Positions 25,252-33,831 of a stretch of DNA of 64,000 bases are shown piece by piece (within the stretch, counting starts at the first letter, position 1; each line of letters begins with the position of its first letter). Both the position numbers and the translations under genes were made by a program. Source of the stretch: Halobacterium wangiae. GTDB lineage: Archaea; Halobacteriota; Halobacteria; Halobacteriales; Halobacteriaceae. The stretch is taken from positions 992,001 through 1,056,000 of the forward strand of contig NZ_CP089588.1 of the NCBI RefSeq assembly GCF_021249345.1, in the 5' to 3' direction. The notes beneath the pieces are model-generated. The model worked only from the letters and a program-made list of their open reading frames with translations. It made no database searches and was not told where the DNA came from.

Positions 25252-25679
25252 CCACCACCGTCGCCTTCGTCTGCGTGCAGAACGCCGGTCGCTCCCAGAT
25301 GTCCGCCGCGTTCGCCGAGCGCGAAGTCGACCGCCGTGGCCTCGCCGACCGCGTCGAGATTCTCACCGGCGGCACTCACCCCGCCGACCACGTCCACGAA
25401 GGGGTCGTCGCGGCGATGGCCGACGCCGGCTTCGACCTCTCCGACCGGACGCCCCGCGAGATCCCACTCGACGAACTCCGAACCTGTGACTACGTCGCGA
25501 CGATGGGCTGTTCGACCCTCAACGTCGACGAAGTGCGTGACGACGTCGACGTCCGCGACTGGGCGCTCGCCGACCCGGACGGCCAGGACCCCGAGGCAGT
25601 CCGGGAGATACGCGACGAGATCGAAGATCGAGTCGTTGCGCTGTTCGACGAACTGGAGCGGGAAGGCGTGACGGCGTAG
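25248..25679 (+). CDS. arsC: Arsenate reductase, low-MW phosphatase type
   Basis: A 143-aa enzyme of the LMW protein-tyrosine-phosphatase fold that reduces arsenate to arsenite for export by Acr3. The P-loop CVQNAGRS (C9 to R15) carries the nucleophile; C88 in VATMGCS is in the place of a resolving cysteine, and VRDWALADPDGQD (about 104-116) supplies the acid. GTG at 25248 gives MTTTVAFVCV and overlaps the stop of the arsC remnant by 4 nt. A phosphatase role is the alternative, but context favours arsenate. Confidence 0.88.
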   Translation: MTTTVAFVCVQNAGRSQMSAAFAEREVDRRGLADRVEILTGGTHPADHVHEGVVAAMADAGFDLSDRTPREIPLDELRTCDYVATMGCSTLNVDEVRDDVDVRDWALADPDGQDPEAVREIRDEIEDRVVALFDELEREGVTA

Positions 25680-25808
25680 CGGTCGACAGGAATCTGGCCG
25701 ACCAGACGTCAGTGCGACGAATCCGGGTGGTCCGTCTGCCGAACGGCCCCGTGGACGTCACCCGCTCGGAACCAGTGTCTTTACGTGACGCTCGGCCGAC
25801 AGCACCGA

Positions 25809-26036
25809 ATGATGAGTCTGCCCTCCATCGTGTTCGGAGCGTTCACCCTGCTCCTCGGTGTCTACCTGTACCTGAACGCGGCGTGGGAGTTCGAGCAGAG
25901 CATGCGGCTCCACGGCGTCGACACCGACGCGATCGAGGCACGCGAGACCCAGTCAGGTGTCCGACGGAACCGACTGGGCGCCCTCGTCGTGGCCGTCTTC
26001 GGGGCGGGGTGGCTGGCCTGGGGACTGCTCGGGTGA
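25809..26036 (+). CDS. Small membrane protein (75 aa)
   Basis: ATG at 25809 (MMSLPSIVFGAFTLLLGVYL) gives two hydrophobic segments, about 4-24 and 53-74, joined by an acidic loop (EFEQSMRLHGVDTDAIEARE). TCTTTACG at 25778-25785 is correctly spaced as TATA element. I do not recognise the family. It stands alone between arsC and the convergent citrate synthase. Confidence 0.6.
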   Translation: MMSLPSIVFGAFTLLLGVYLYLNAAWEFEQSMRLHGVDTDAIEARETQSGVRRNRLGALVVAVFGAGWLAWGLLG

Positions 26037-26144
26037 TCGTCGCTCGACGCTCGCCACTGGGCCGTACTCGGTGACCAGTTGGCGGGAACGGCGACGAAAC
26101 GCGCGTCGACGACTGAGAGAGAGAAGAGCGTGAGAGTGTGCCGC

Positions 26145-27281
26145 CTACCGGTCGTTGATGCCCGGGAACTCCCGGTCCTCCTCGCCGACGTAGCGGGCGC
26201 GCGGCCGGATGAGGCGGTTGTCATCGTACTGCTCCAGGATGTGGCCGACCCAGCCGCCGACGCGGGACATCGCGAAGATGGGCGTGTAGATGTCGATCGG
26301 GATGCCCATCTGGTAGTACGTCGAGGCGGAGTAGAAGTCGACGTTCGGCGCGAGGCCCTTCTCCTTGGCCATGTACTCCTCGATGGTGGTGCTCATCTCG
26401 TACCACTTGGTGTCGCCAGCGGCCTCGCCGAGGTCCTCGGACTGCTCGCCGAGGATCTTCGCGCGCGGGTCCTTGACGTTGTAGACGCGGTGGCCGAAGC
26501 CAGCGACGCGCTTGCCCTCTTCGAGGGCGTTCTGCACCCACTCGAGGGGGTCCATGTCGCTGTCGTCGACCTCCTTCAGCATGCGCATCACGTTGGCGTT
26601 GGCGCCGCCGTGGAGGCTCCCGGAGAGCGTGCCGATGGCGGACGTGACCGCCGAGTGGACGTCCGCGAGCGTGCTTGCGGTGACCATCGAGGAGAACGTC
26701 GACGCGTTGAGGCCGTGGTCGGCGTGGAGCACGAGCGCCTGATCGAAGACGTCGGCGAGCACGTCGTCGGGCTCCTCGTCGTTGAGCATGTAGAGGAAGT
26801 TCGCCGCGTGGTCGAGGTCTTTCCGGGGTTCGACGACGTCGTCGCCGTTGCGGAGGCGCGTGAACGCCGCGACGATGGTCGGCACCTTCGCGGTGATGCG
26901 CTTGCCCTTCCGGAGGGTCGCCTCGCGGTCGGTCGGGTCGGCGTCCGCGTCCTCGTCGAAGGCGGAGAGTTCGGAGACGGCCGTGCGGAGCGCGGCCATC
27001 GGCCCCTCATCGGCGTCCGCGAGGTCGGCGACCAGCGAGAGGACGTCGTCGTCGACGGCGCGGTAGCCCGCCATCTCGTCGCGGAAGGCGTCCAGTTCCT
27101 CCCGGTTCGGGAGTCGGCCGTTCCAGAGGAGGTACAGCACCTCCTCGTAGCTGGCGTCCCGCGCCAGGTCCTCGATGGTGTAGCCGCGGTAGACGAGTTT
27201 CCCCGCGTCGCCGTCGATGTAACTGAGCTCGGACTCGGCGACGAGCACACCTTCGAGACCTTTCTTGAGTTCGTCTGCCAT
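26145..27281 (-). CDS. citZ: Citrate synthase
   Basis: A 378-aa enzyme condensing oxaloacetate and acetyl-CoA to citrate. Motifs: VLHADHGLNASTFSSMVTAS (first active-site His, about 217-236), SLHGGANANVMRML, GFGHRVYNVKDPRA (second His, about 293-306) and a C-terminal DFYSASTYYQMGIP (catalytic Asp region). The length fits the archaeal type-II-like dimer. 2-Methylcitrate synthase is a close relative and cannot be excluded. CATTAGG near 27306 is a likely TATA. Together with aceAB it brackets the glyoxylate bypass. Confidence 0.93.
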   Translation of the reverse strand: MADELKKGLEGVLVAESELSYIDGDAGKLVYRGYTIEDLARDASYEEVLYLLWNGRLPNREELDAFRDEMAGYRAVDDDVLSLVADLADADEGPMAALRTAVSELSAFDEDADADPTDREATLRKGKRITAKVPTIVAAFTRLRNGDDVVEPRKDLDHAANFLYMLNDEEPDDVLADVFDQALVLHADHGLNASTFSSMVTASTLADVHSAVTSAIGTLSGSLHGGANANVMRMLKEVDDSDMDPLEWVQNALEEGKRVAGFGHRVYNVKDPRAKILGEQSEDLGEAAGDTKWYEMSTTIEEYMAKEKGLAPNVDFYSASTYYQMGIPIDIYTPIFAMSRVGGWVGHILEQYDDNRLIRPRARYVGEEDREFPGINDR

Positions 27282-27408
27282 AGGTTGTGGTCCTCGGGGT
27301 CGCTCCTAATGGGTGTCGGTTTCTGGCGCGAACACGGGGGCCCCGCCCCCGTTTCCGGCCGACTACCCCACGCGAACGTTTTTCGCACGGGGGCCAGAAC
27401 GTGTAGCC

Positions 27409-28602
27409 ATGAGCGGTCGCGTCGAGTACGAACCCGCGAGCGTGAAAGCCCTCCTCGCGGAGATGAAAGACACCGCCGAACTCCTCATCGACCTCTCGTT
27501 CTCGGCGGTGCTCCACGGCAGCGACGACGTGGCAGCGGAGGTGCTGCGCCTCGAAGAACGCATGGACATCCTCCAGTTGCGCGCCCGGATGAGCCTCCTG
27601 ATGGCCGCGCGCAACCCGGAGGACGCGGAGACGCTGGCGCCGGTCCTCGGCGTCGTCGGCGCCGCCGAGAAGATCAGCGACGCCGCGGGCGACGTCGCGA
27701 AGGTGGTCCTGGAGGACATCGGCGTCCCGGACGCGATGCGCGCGGCACTCCCGGAGGCCGTCGAGTCGCTGGTGCGTGCGGAACTCGCCCCCGATTCGCC
27801 GTACGCTGGCCGTACGCTCGGCGACGTGAACCTGGAGACAGAGACGGGTGTCCGCGTCATCGCGCTCCGGCGGGGCGGCGACTGGATCCTGAACCCCGAC
27901 CGGGAGACCACCCTGCGGGCCGCGGACGTGCTCCTCCTGCGCGGCCCGGAGACGCGCGTCGACGCCGTCTTCGAGACGGCGACCGGCGAGCGCTACGAAC
28001 ACCCCGAACCCGTCGAACCCGACATCGAGGACCTCGAGCGCGCCGTCGACTCCGTGGTGCTGATGAAGAACATGAGCGAACTCGCGGTCGACCTCGCCTA
28101 CGGCGCCGTCCTCTTCGACTCCGAGGACCTCGCCAGCGAGGTGGTCGAACTCGAGGCCGAGGTGGACGCGCTGAAGTCCCGCTTCGAGGCGTGGACGCTG
28201 CGGGCCGCAGGCCGCGTCGAGGACCCGGTGTCGCTGCGCGGCCTCGTCCACATCGCCACCTCGACGGAGGTCATCAGCGACGCCGCCCTCGAGATCAGCG
28301 AGGGTGTGCTGCGCGGCCTCGACACCCACGTCGTCGTCCAGGAGGCCGTTGGGGAGTCCGACGAGGTGCTCGTCCGGGTCGTCGTGGAGGGCGACAGCGA
28401 ACTCGCGGGGACGACGCTCGGCGGCGAGCAGGTGGAGACGGAGACGGGGATGCGCGTCATCGCGGTGCGGCGGCCGGACGCCGACAGCGACGAGTGGGTC
28501 GTCCAGCCGAGTTCGGCGACGAACGTCGAGGCGGGCGACGTGCTGCTGGCAAAGGGGACGCGGGCGAGCGGCGACCGCCTGCGGACGCTCGCAGCAGGCT
28601 AG
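27409..28602 (+). CDS. Duplicated PhoU-TrkA_C protein (potassium-channel-type regulator)
   Basis: A 397-aa soluble protein made of two similar halves. Each half has a PhoU-like helical part (ASVKALLAEMKDTAELLIDL and DLERAVDSVVLMKNMSELAV) followed by a TrkA_C ligand domain (YAGRTLGDVNLETETGVRVI and LAGTTLGGEQVETETGMRVI). No membrane helix or Rossmann RCK_N is present. Family proteins gate cation channels or transporters in response to nucleotides; the partner channel is not in the window. ATG 27409 is chosen over an upstream in-frame ATG because the extension is proline-rich and non-conserved. It ends overlapping the next, convergent gene by 4 nt. Confidence 0.82.
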   Translation: MSGRVEYEPASVKALLAEMKDTAELLIDLSFSAVLHGSDDVAAEVLRLEERMDILQLRARMSLLMAARNPEDAETLAPVLGVVGAAEKISDAAGDVAKVVLEDIGVPDAMRAALPEAVESLVRAELAPDSPYAGRTLGDVNLETETGVRVIALRRGGDWILNPDRETTLRAADVLLLRGPETRVDAVFETATGERYEHPEPVEPDIEDLERAVDSVVLMKNMSELAVDLAYGAVLFDSEDLASEVVELEAEVDALKSRFEAWTLRAAGRVEDPVSLRGLVHIATSTEVISDAALEISEGVLRGLDTHVVVQEAVGESDEVLVRVVVEGDSELAGTTLGGEQVETETGMRVIAVRRPDADSDEWVVQPSSATNVEAGDVLLAKGTRASGDRLRTLAAG

Positions 28603-29195
28603 CGCAGCGCCTTCCGCTCGGCGACGACGGCGCGTAGCGCGAGGTCCGGCAGCGGCACCGCGAGGTAGTCGCGGCCGTCGTCGTAGCCCGTCACCGTCAC
28701 CATCGACGTCTCCGACGTCTCGAAGCGGAGTTCGAAGCCCGCCGGGTCCTCGGTGGTCCGCGCGGTCGTGACGCGGTTCACGATGCCGTCCTCGACCAGT
28801 CGCTTCCGGCGCTCGGCGAGTCCGGCGGCGACGTCGGCGTCGACGCCGAGCGCGTCGTAGCCGTCGTCGCTCCCCCGGACCCGGGAGAGCAGGCCGCCGC
28901 TCTCCGGTGGTTCGACGCCGGAGCGAGCGTAGACGTGGCCGTCCTCGCGGAACACCACGAGGCGGGCGGTGCAGTTCTCGCCCGCGAAGCCGACATCGCA
29001 CGTGAACGTGTAGCGCTTCTCAGCGTGGTCGGTGGACTCGACATCGAAGCGGTGACCGCCCGGGGACTTCTCGGCTCCCCTGAGCGGCGCGAGCACGCCC
29101 GCGACGACGGCCGACGGCGTCGGTAGTCCATCGCCACCGTCGCCGTCGTCGCCCATCGCCGCAGCGAGGCGCGTCGGGAAGTCGTCGTCCGCCAT
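28599..29195 (-). CDS. Hypothetical haloarchaeal protein (198 aa)
   Basis: An acidic 198-aa protein starting MADDDFPTRLAAAMGDDGDG. The middle (RYTFTCDVGFAGENCTARLVVFRED) looks beta-rich with two cysteines, and the C-terminal half (DALGVDADVAAGLAERRKRLVEDGIVN, then FELRFETSETSMVTVTGYDDG) has a helix-strand pattern. No catalytic motif or membrane segment is evident. Stop overlaps the PhoU-TrkA_C stop region by 4 nt in convergent orientation. Confidence 0.65.
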   Translation of the reverse strand: MADDDFPTRLAAAMGDDGDGGDGLPTPSAVVAGVLAPLRGAEKSPGGHRFDVESTDHAEKRYTFTCDVGFAGENCTARLVVFREDGHVYARSGVEPPESGGLLSRVRGSDDGYDALGVDADVAAGLAERRKRLVEDGIVNRVTTARTTEDPAGFELRFETSETSMVTVTGYDDGRDYLAVPLPDLALRAVVAERKALR

Positions 29196-29245
29196 CTGCC
29201 AGATGGAACGCGTCCGCGTACAATAGGTTTACTTCTGGAAAGTAA

Positions 29246-29500
29246 CTAGTCGAGGGACCGCGAGAGGCGGTAGGCGGCGCCCAGCGTGAACACGAGCGTC
29301 GCCAGGAGGCCCACGGTGAACGCGAGCACGAGGCCGAGCGCAATCAGGTACGGCGAGGCGTACGGCGACCCGCCCGAGGAGACGACGAACAGGTAGTACG
29401 TCCCGACGGCGACGAGAAGCCCCACGAGGAACCCGCGTTTCGCCTGCGTCGCCACGTCGAGCGCGCGCACGAAGTTGTCGACACCGGGCCGCTCGGACAT
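29246..29500 (-). CDS. Small two-helix membrane protein (84 aa)
   Basis: ATG at 29500 (MSERPGVDNFVRALDVATQA) gives an 84-aa protein with two membrane segments, about 23-42 and 51-76. It lies 50 nt downstream of the 198-aa gene start on the same strand and is divergent from the AstE-like gene. Similar short membrane proteins are common in haloarchaea; I cannot assign a function. The longer in-frame reading to 29698 is antisense to the AstE-like gene and is rejected. Confidence 0.65.
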   Translation of the reverse strand: MSERPGVDNFVRALDVATQAKRGFLVGLLVAVGTYYLFVVSSGGSPYASPYLIALGLVLAFTVGLLATLVFTLGAAYRLSRSLD

Positions 29501-29585
29501 ACCCGTGCGTTGTGACGGATTCGGGAAAGCCTCGTCGGTTCCGGGACCGAATCGCTCAAGGCCCAGCCCACGCCTTCTGTACGTA

Positions 29586-30542
29586 ATGACTACGCTCGGC
29601 ACGGCGTCCGCGGCCCCCGGGGAGCTCGACACGGGTCGGCTCACCGTCGGCGAGACCCGGGACGGCACCGCGGTCGGCCTCCCGGTCGCGGTCGTCAACG
29701 GCGAACGCGACGGGAAGACCCTCTACGTGCAGGCCGCCAGCGACGGCGACGAACTCAACGGCGTCGGCGTCGTGCGCCGCGTCGTCCCGCAGCTCGACCC
29801 CTCGGAGCTCGCGGGCGAGGTGCTCGTCGTCGGCATCACGAACTACCACGCCTTCCAGGTGGGCGAACACCGCAACCCCATCGACGACACGAAGCTGAAC
29901 CGCGCCTACCCGGGGAAGGCCAACGGCTCCTCCTCCGAGCGCATCGCCCACGCGACGTTCTCGGCGGCCGAGAACGCCGACCTCATCCTGGACCTCCACC
30001 AGGGCTCGACCTCCCGGATGATCAACGAGGTGCGGGTGCGCTGTGGCCGCCACCACCGCCTCCACGGCGACTGCCTCGAACTCGCGAAGGTGTTCGGCTG
30101 CGGCCACGTCCTCGACCAGAAGGGGCCGGAGGGCCAGCTCGCCCGCGCCGGCCCCGACGAGGGCATCCCGACCGTCGACCCCGAACTCGGCGGCTGCGTC
30201 GGCCTCGATGAGGAGTCAGTCCAGTACGGCGTCGACGGCGTGTTCAACGTCCTCGAGTACTACGGCTTCCTCGACGGCGACGTCGAAACCCAGCCACAGA
30301 CCCGCGCGAAGGAGTTCGACCGCTACGGCTCGCCGGTCGGCGGCCTCGTCCAGTTCAAACCGGAACTCGGCGAGGCGGTCGAGTCCGGCGACACGCTGTT
30401 CGAAGTGACGGACGTCTTCGGCACGCTGAAGGCCACCGTCACGGCCGACGACGACGGCATCTTCTGGCGCACCTGTCGGCTCCCGCAGGTCGCCACCGGG
30501 GAGTACGTCTGCTCCGTAGGCACCGACGTCGATACCTACTGA
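29586..30542 (+). CDS. AstE/AspA-like (M14-type) zinc deacylase, variant metal site
   Basis: A 318-aa protein of the succinylglutamate desuccinylase/aspartoacylase family, which removes acyl groups from amino acids. It retains the C-terminal ligand DLHQGSTSR (about 138-146), HRNPIDDTKLNRAYPG (about 98-113) and a C-terminal lipoyl-like beta domain (GGLVQFKPELGEAVESGDTL). The first ligand motif, normally HGxE, reads ASDGDELNG (about 51-59): Asp replaces His. The start ATG 29586 follows a likely promoter. The stop overlaps the thrC ATG (TGATG), so a role next to amino-acid synthesis is plausible. Confidence 0.8.
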   Translation: MTTLGTASAAPGELDTGRLTVGETRDGTAVGLPVAVVNGERDGKTLYVQAASDGDELNGVGVVRRVVPQLDPSELAGEVLVVGITNYHAFQVGEHRNPIDDTKLNRAYPGKANGSSSERIAHATFSAAENADLILDLHQGSTSRMINEVRVRCGRHHRLHGDCLELAKVFGCGHVLDQKGPEGQLARAGPDEGIPTVDPELGGCVGLDEESVQYGVDGVFNVLEYYGFLDGDVETQPQTRAKEFDRYGSPVGGLVQFKPELGEAVESGDTLFEVTDVFGTLKATVTADDDGIFWRTCRLPQVATGEYVCSVGTDVDTY

Positions 30543-31624
30543 TGACGACCAATCTCGACTGTCGTTCCTGTGGTCGAACGTACGAGTCCGGCCCGGACGA
30601 GCCGTGGCGCTGCGACTGCGGCCACACGCTGGACTTCGCCGAACGACCGCTCCCTGACAGCGACGACCCGGACGTCGACCCGCGGGAGGGACTGTGGGCG
30701 TTCTCGGAGTTCCTGCCGGTCGGACGGGAGGTGACCCTCGGCGAGGGGTGGACGCCGCTGGCCGACGCACCCCACTGGGACGCGGAGTTCAAACTCGACT
30801 ACGTGTTCCCCTCCGGGAGTTTCAAGGACCGCGGCGCGGCGCTGACGCTCTCGCGGGCGGCGGAACTCGGCGTCGAGCGCGTCGTCGAGGACTCCTCGGG
30901 GAACGCGGGCGCGGCCATCGCGCAGTACGCCGCGCGAGCGGGCATCGACGCCGACATCTACGTGCCCGCGGACGCCAAGCAGTCGAAACTCGACGCAATC
31001 GAGGCGGCGGGCGCGACGCCCGTGCGCGTCGAGGGGACACGCCAGGACGTGACCGACGCCTGCGTCCGCGAAGCCGTCGGCGGCGACGCGTGGTACGCGA
31101 GTCACGCGTGGAACCCGGCGTTCTTCGCTGGCACGTCGACGTTCGCACTCGAACTCGCCTACCAGCGCGACTGGGACGTGCCTGACGCGGTCGTGCTGCC
31201 GCTCGGCCACGGCACGCTGTTCCTCGGCGCCTCCCGCGGGTTCCGAGCGCTCCGCGACGCCGGCTGGACAGACGAGGTGCCCCGCCTGCTCGGCGTGCAG
31301 GCCTCGGGCGTCGCGCCGATCGTCGAGGAACTCCACAGACCCGAGCGGGCCGGGACGAACGACGTCGCCGACGGCATCCAGATCCGCGAGCCAGCACGGC
31401 GAGACGAGATTCTCGAAGCCATCGAGGCGACAGGCGGCGACGCGATCGCCTGCGACGCCGACACGACTGGCGACGCGCTCGGGGCGCTCCACGAGCGCGG
31501 CTTCTACGTCGAACCGACGAGCGCCGTAGGCGTGGCTGGGCTCGAAGCGTACCGCGAACGCGGCGAACTCGCGTCGGACGACGACGTGGTCGTCGCGCTG
31601 ACCGGGAGCGGGCTGAAGACGTGA
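30542..31624 (+). CDS. thrC: Threonine synthase
   Basis: A 360-aa PLP enzyme making threonine from O-phosphohomoserine. The N-terminus has a zinc ribbon (CRSCGRTY, then WRCDCGHTL), typical of archaeal ThrC. The PLP lysine lies in FPSGSFKDRGAALTL (about 92-106), SSGNAGAAIAQYAA is the phosphate/substrate loop, and PLGHGTLFLGASRGF the glycine-rich loop. The last has GHG rather than the usual GxG pattern. ATG 30542 overlaps the AstE-like stop, and the NUDIX GTG overlaps the thrC stop by 4 nt: one operon of three. Confidence 0.88.
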   Translation: MTTNLDCRSCGRTYESGPDEPWRCDCGHTLDFAERPLPDSDDPDVDPREGLWAFSEFLPVGREVTLGEGWTPLADAPHWDAEFKLDYVFPSGSFKDRGAALTLSRAAELGVERVVEDSSGNAGAAIAQYAARAGIDADIYVPADAKQSKLDAIEAAGATPVRVEGTRQDVTDACVREAVGGDAWYASHAWNPAFFAGTSTFALELAYQRDWDVPDAVVLPLGHGTLFLGASRGFRALRDAGWTDEVPRLLGVQASGVAPIVEELHRPERAGTNDVADGIQIREPARRDEILEAIEATGGDAIACDADTTGDALGALHERGFYVEPTSAVGVAGLEAYRERGELASDDDVVVALTGSGLKT

Positions 31625-32145
31625 TTCCGTCGTTCTGTCCCCAGTGCGGGACCGAGCTCGGCGAGCGACGCATCGAGGGACGCGACCGCAAGTGGTGCGG
31701 GTCCTGCGAGCGGCCCGTCTACCGGAATGCGGTGCCCTGCGCGGGCGTCACGGTGCTCGACGGCGACCGGGTGCTGCTCGTCCAGCGGACGGCGCCGCCT
31801 GGCGAGGGGGAGTGGTCGATTCCCGCCGGCCACCTAGAGGTCGAGGAGGAGCCCCGCGTGGGGGCGGCGCGAGAGCTGAAGGAGGAGACCGGGCTCTCTA
31901 TCGACCCCGCGGCGCTGACGCTCCTGGAGACGGCCCAGCTCGATTCTCTCGGGGAGAAACACGTCGTCTCGGTCGGGTACGCGGCGAGTGTCGCCGACGT
32001 GACCGGGACGCCGGAGGCGGGGTCGGACGCGGCGGCCGTCGAGTGGGTGCCCCTGGACGGCCTCGCGGAGCGGCCGCTCCGGCCACACGTCGAGCAGAGA
32101 GTGAGGGTGCGGTTCGCGCGCTGGCCGACTAGCGGATCGTCTTGA
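31621..32145 (+). CDS. NUDIX hydrolase with N-terminal zinc ribbon
   Basis: A 174-aa pyrophosphohydrolase. A zinc ribbon (C6-C9 and C26-C29) precedes the NUDIX domain; the NUDIX box is GHLEVEEEPRVGAARELKEE followed by TGL (about residues 70-92), with all catalytic glutamates. The zinc-ribbon layout recalls NudC-type NADH/NAD-capped RNA hydrolases, but the substrate cannot be fixed from sequence. GTG 31621 overlaps the thrC stop (GTGA), so it is translated from the same mRNA. It ends overlapping the convergent DUF7511 gene by 17 nt. Confidence 0.87.
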   Translation: MIPSFCPQCGTELGERRIEGRDRKWCGSCERPVYRNAVPCAGVTVLDGDRVLLVQRTAPPGEGEWSIPAGHLEVEEEPRVGAARELKEETGLSIDPAALTLLETAQLDSLGEKHVVSVGYAASVADVTGTPEAGSDAAAVEWVPLDGLAERPLRPHVEQRVRVRFARWPTSGSS

Positions 32146-32335
32146 GGTCGACGAACGCGTCGTCGGCGGCGGTCACCCAGGTGGTGACCAGTTCGTCGGC
32201 GGGGGCGTGGGCGGGGAACAGGGTGCACTCCTCCCGTCCGTCCTGGGACTCGATGCGGGCGAGGAGCCGGGACGAGGCGCCGTCGCTGCTGACGCCCTGT
32301 GCGGGGTCGGGGTGGGTGCGGTGTCCACCGTTCAT
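32129..32335 (-). CDS. DUF7511-like small haloarchaeal protein
   Basis: A 68-aa acidic protein. The conserved core LLARIESQDGREECTLFPAH (about 24-43), then ADELVTTWVTA and FVDLKTIR, matches a short haloarchaeal family I know as DUF7511, of unknown function. It starts at ATG 32335; GTAGTGAATAAAG just upstream (near 32352-32364) may hold its promoter. It converges on the NUDIX gene, sharing 17 nt. Confidence 0.65.
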   Translation of the reverse strand: MNGGHRTHPDPAQGVSSDGASSRLLARIESQDGREECTLFPAHAPADELVTTWVTAADDAFVDLKTIR

Positions 32336-32428
32336 GGTTCCAGCTACGTCCGGTAGTGAATAAAGTGTTGTGGTACGGTGCCACGAGTTCGCAAAGGGAC
32401 CCGGCGAGTGAGACTCGCCCGCCTCGAA

Positions 32429-33691
32429 CTACCGCTCCGGGTGGACTGGAGCGTCCCACTCGCCGCGGACGAGTGGTCTGGCGACGTGCCGGCGGGCACA
32501 CGGCGGTACCTCGTACCAGCCGACCTCGAGGTCTCGGTCGAGGGGGCGGGGCACCTTGCCGGCGGCGTCGGTGCCACAGTCGCGACAGCGGTAACCCTGG
32601 CCGGCGCCCGCGCTCTCCATCCGGTTGCCACAGGACGGGCAGGTCGGCGTCTCCCGCGCGGTCGTGACGAGGTCGCGGACCGCGAACTTCTCCAGTTTGA
32701 GCGTGCCGTCGCTCACCTCGCCACAGACCGTGAGGTAGTCCCCGGGGACGAGCGCACGCACCCGGTCGCGGAAGCGCTTCGTGGGTTCGAAGGCGGCACA
32801 CTGGATTCGCTCGCCGTCGGCCTCGACGGGGACGAAGACGTGGCCGCCGCGACGGGTCTCGGGGTCGCCGGCGACCGTCACGTCGACGCGGTAGGCGCGG
32901 CCGTCCTGGACGTCCGAGAGGTCGGCGTCCGCGAGGTGGGCGTCGGTACCCTGGTTCGTCACGAACAGGGCGCTCGCGTGGACTGGTTCGCTGTCGATTT
33001 CGTCGGCGACCCACGCGACCGTCTCCGGGTCGTCGCCGCGGATACCGTAGAGGATGGGGCCGGGCGTGTGTGGGACGCAGACGGTCTCGCCCTCCCCCCG
33101 GTCGACGGTGTCCCAGGCGTCCGGGTAGGCGGCGTCCGCGGCCGCGAACACGCTGTCGGCGTCGACGCGGCGTTCGGTCCCCCAGCGCTCGGGGTCGCGG
33201 TAGTCGATGCGCTCGTAGGTCCAGTCGTCGAAGGCCGTCCACGCACCCACCGCCGCGAGCGCACCCATCACGCCGCGGCCGTTCCCCCAGCCAGCGGTGT
33301 CGTAGCCGTGGGCTGCCGCCAGCGAGTGAGCCTCCTCCGGGTCGAGGTGTTCGCGCATCGCTCGCGCGGCGAACTCGGCGACCGCGGCGGGCGCCTCGAC
33401 CTCGTGAGCGACGACGACCCCAGGGTTCGTCCGTGGGTCGTCGGTCTCGGCGGTCGCCGCGACCACGTCCGTCGCGACCTCGAAGGCGACGGCGGGGTCG
33501 ACGTCCGCGTGGACCGCGAGTGCGGCGTTCCCGCGGGTCTTGTACTCGACGGCGGGGTTGAGGCGGACGAGCAGCAGGCGCTCGACGCTGGCGCCGCGTT
33601 CGCGCAGTCGCTGCGCGACGAGGTGGGCGGCGTACGTCGTACACATCCCGCGCTCGCGGGAGTCCGTGTCGTCGAGCGCAACGACGGTCAT
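32429..33691 (-). CDS. tiaS: tRNA(Ile2) 2-agmatinylcytidine synthetase TiaS
   Basis: A 420-aa archaeal enzyme that joins agmatine to cytidine 34 of tRNA-Ile(CAU), so that it reads AUA rather than AUG. It begins [20 protein letters not shown] (the DDTDS kinase-like motif), has [18 protein letters not shown] (about 157-174), an OB-fold segment ([20 protein letters not shown]) and a C-terminal zinc ribbon CPSCGNRM...CRDCG. ATG 33691 is chosen since the upstream 35 residues of the open frame run through the promoter of the divergent XRE gene. Confidence 0.92.
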   Translation of the reverse strand: MTVVALDDTDSRERGMCTTYAAHLVAQRLRERGASVERLLLVRLNPAVEYKTRGNAALAVHADVDPAVAFEVATDVVAATAETDDPRTNPGVVVAHEVEAPAAVAEFAARAMREHLDPEEAHSLAAAHGYDTAGWGNGRGVMGALAAVGAWTAFDDWTYERIDYRDPERWGTERRVDADSVFAAADAAYPDAWDTVDRGEGETVCVPHTPGPILYGIRGDDPETVAWVADEIDSEPVHASALFVTNQGTDAHLADADLSDVQDGRAYRVDVTVAGDPETRRGGHVFVPVEADGERIQCAAFEPTKRFRDRVRALVPGDYLTVCGEVSDGTLKLEKFAVRDLVTTARETPTCPSCGNRMESAGAGQGYRCRDCGTDAAGKVPRPLDRDLEVGWYEVPPCARRHVARPLVRGEWDAPVHPER

Positions 33692-33800
33692 CCCCTCGAC
33701 GTACGTCCCCGGAACGTTTCGCGTTTCCGGTCCGGGCGGGTGGCGATACTCGTCGGAGTGGCCCGAAATCGCGCGGGAGCGCGGGTTTCCCGGCACAACG

Positions 33801-33808
33801 CATATATG
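33801..33808 (+). promoter_or_regulatory. TATA box of the XRE-family regulator gene
   Basis: CATATATG is centred 27 nt upstream of the ATG at 33832, predicting a leaderless transcript. Confidence 0.6.
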
Positions 33809-33831
33809 TGGTCACCGGCTTACGTCCCCGT

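Noticed and set aside
26079-29001. 852- and 664-codon frames over the citrate synthase and PhoU-TrkA_C genes
   Set aside because: Arginine/proline-rich shadows overlapping confident genes on the other strand or in another frame.
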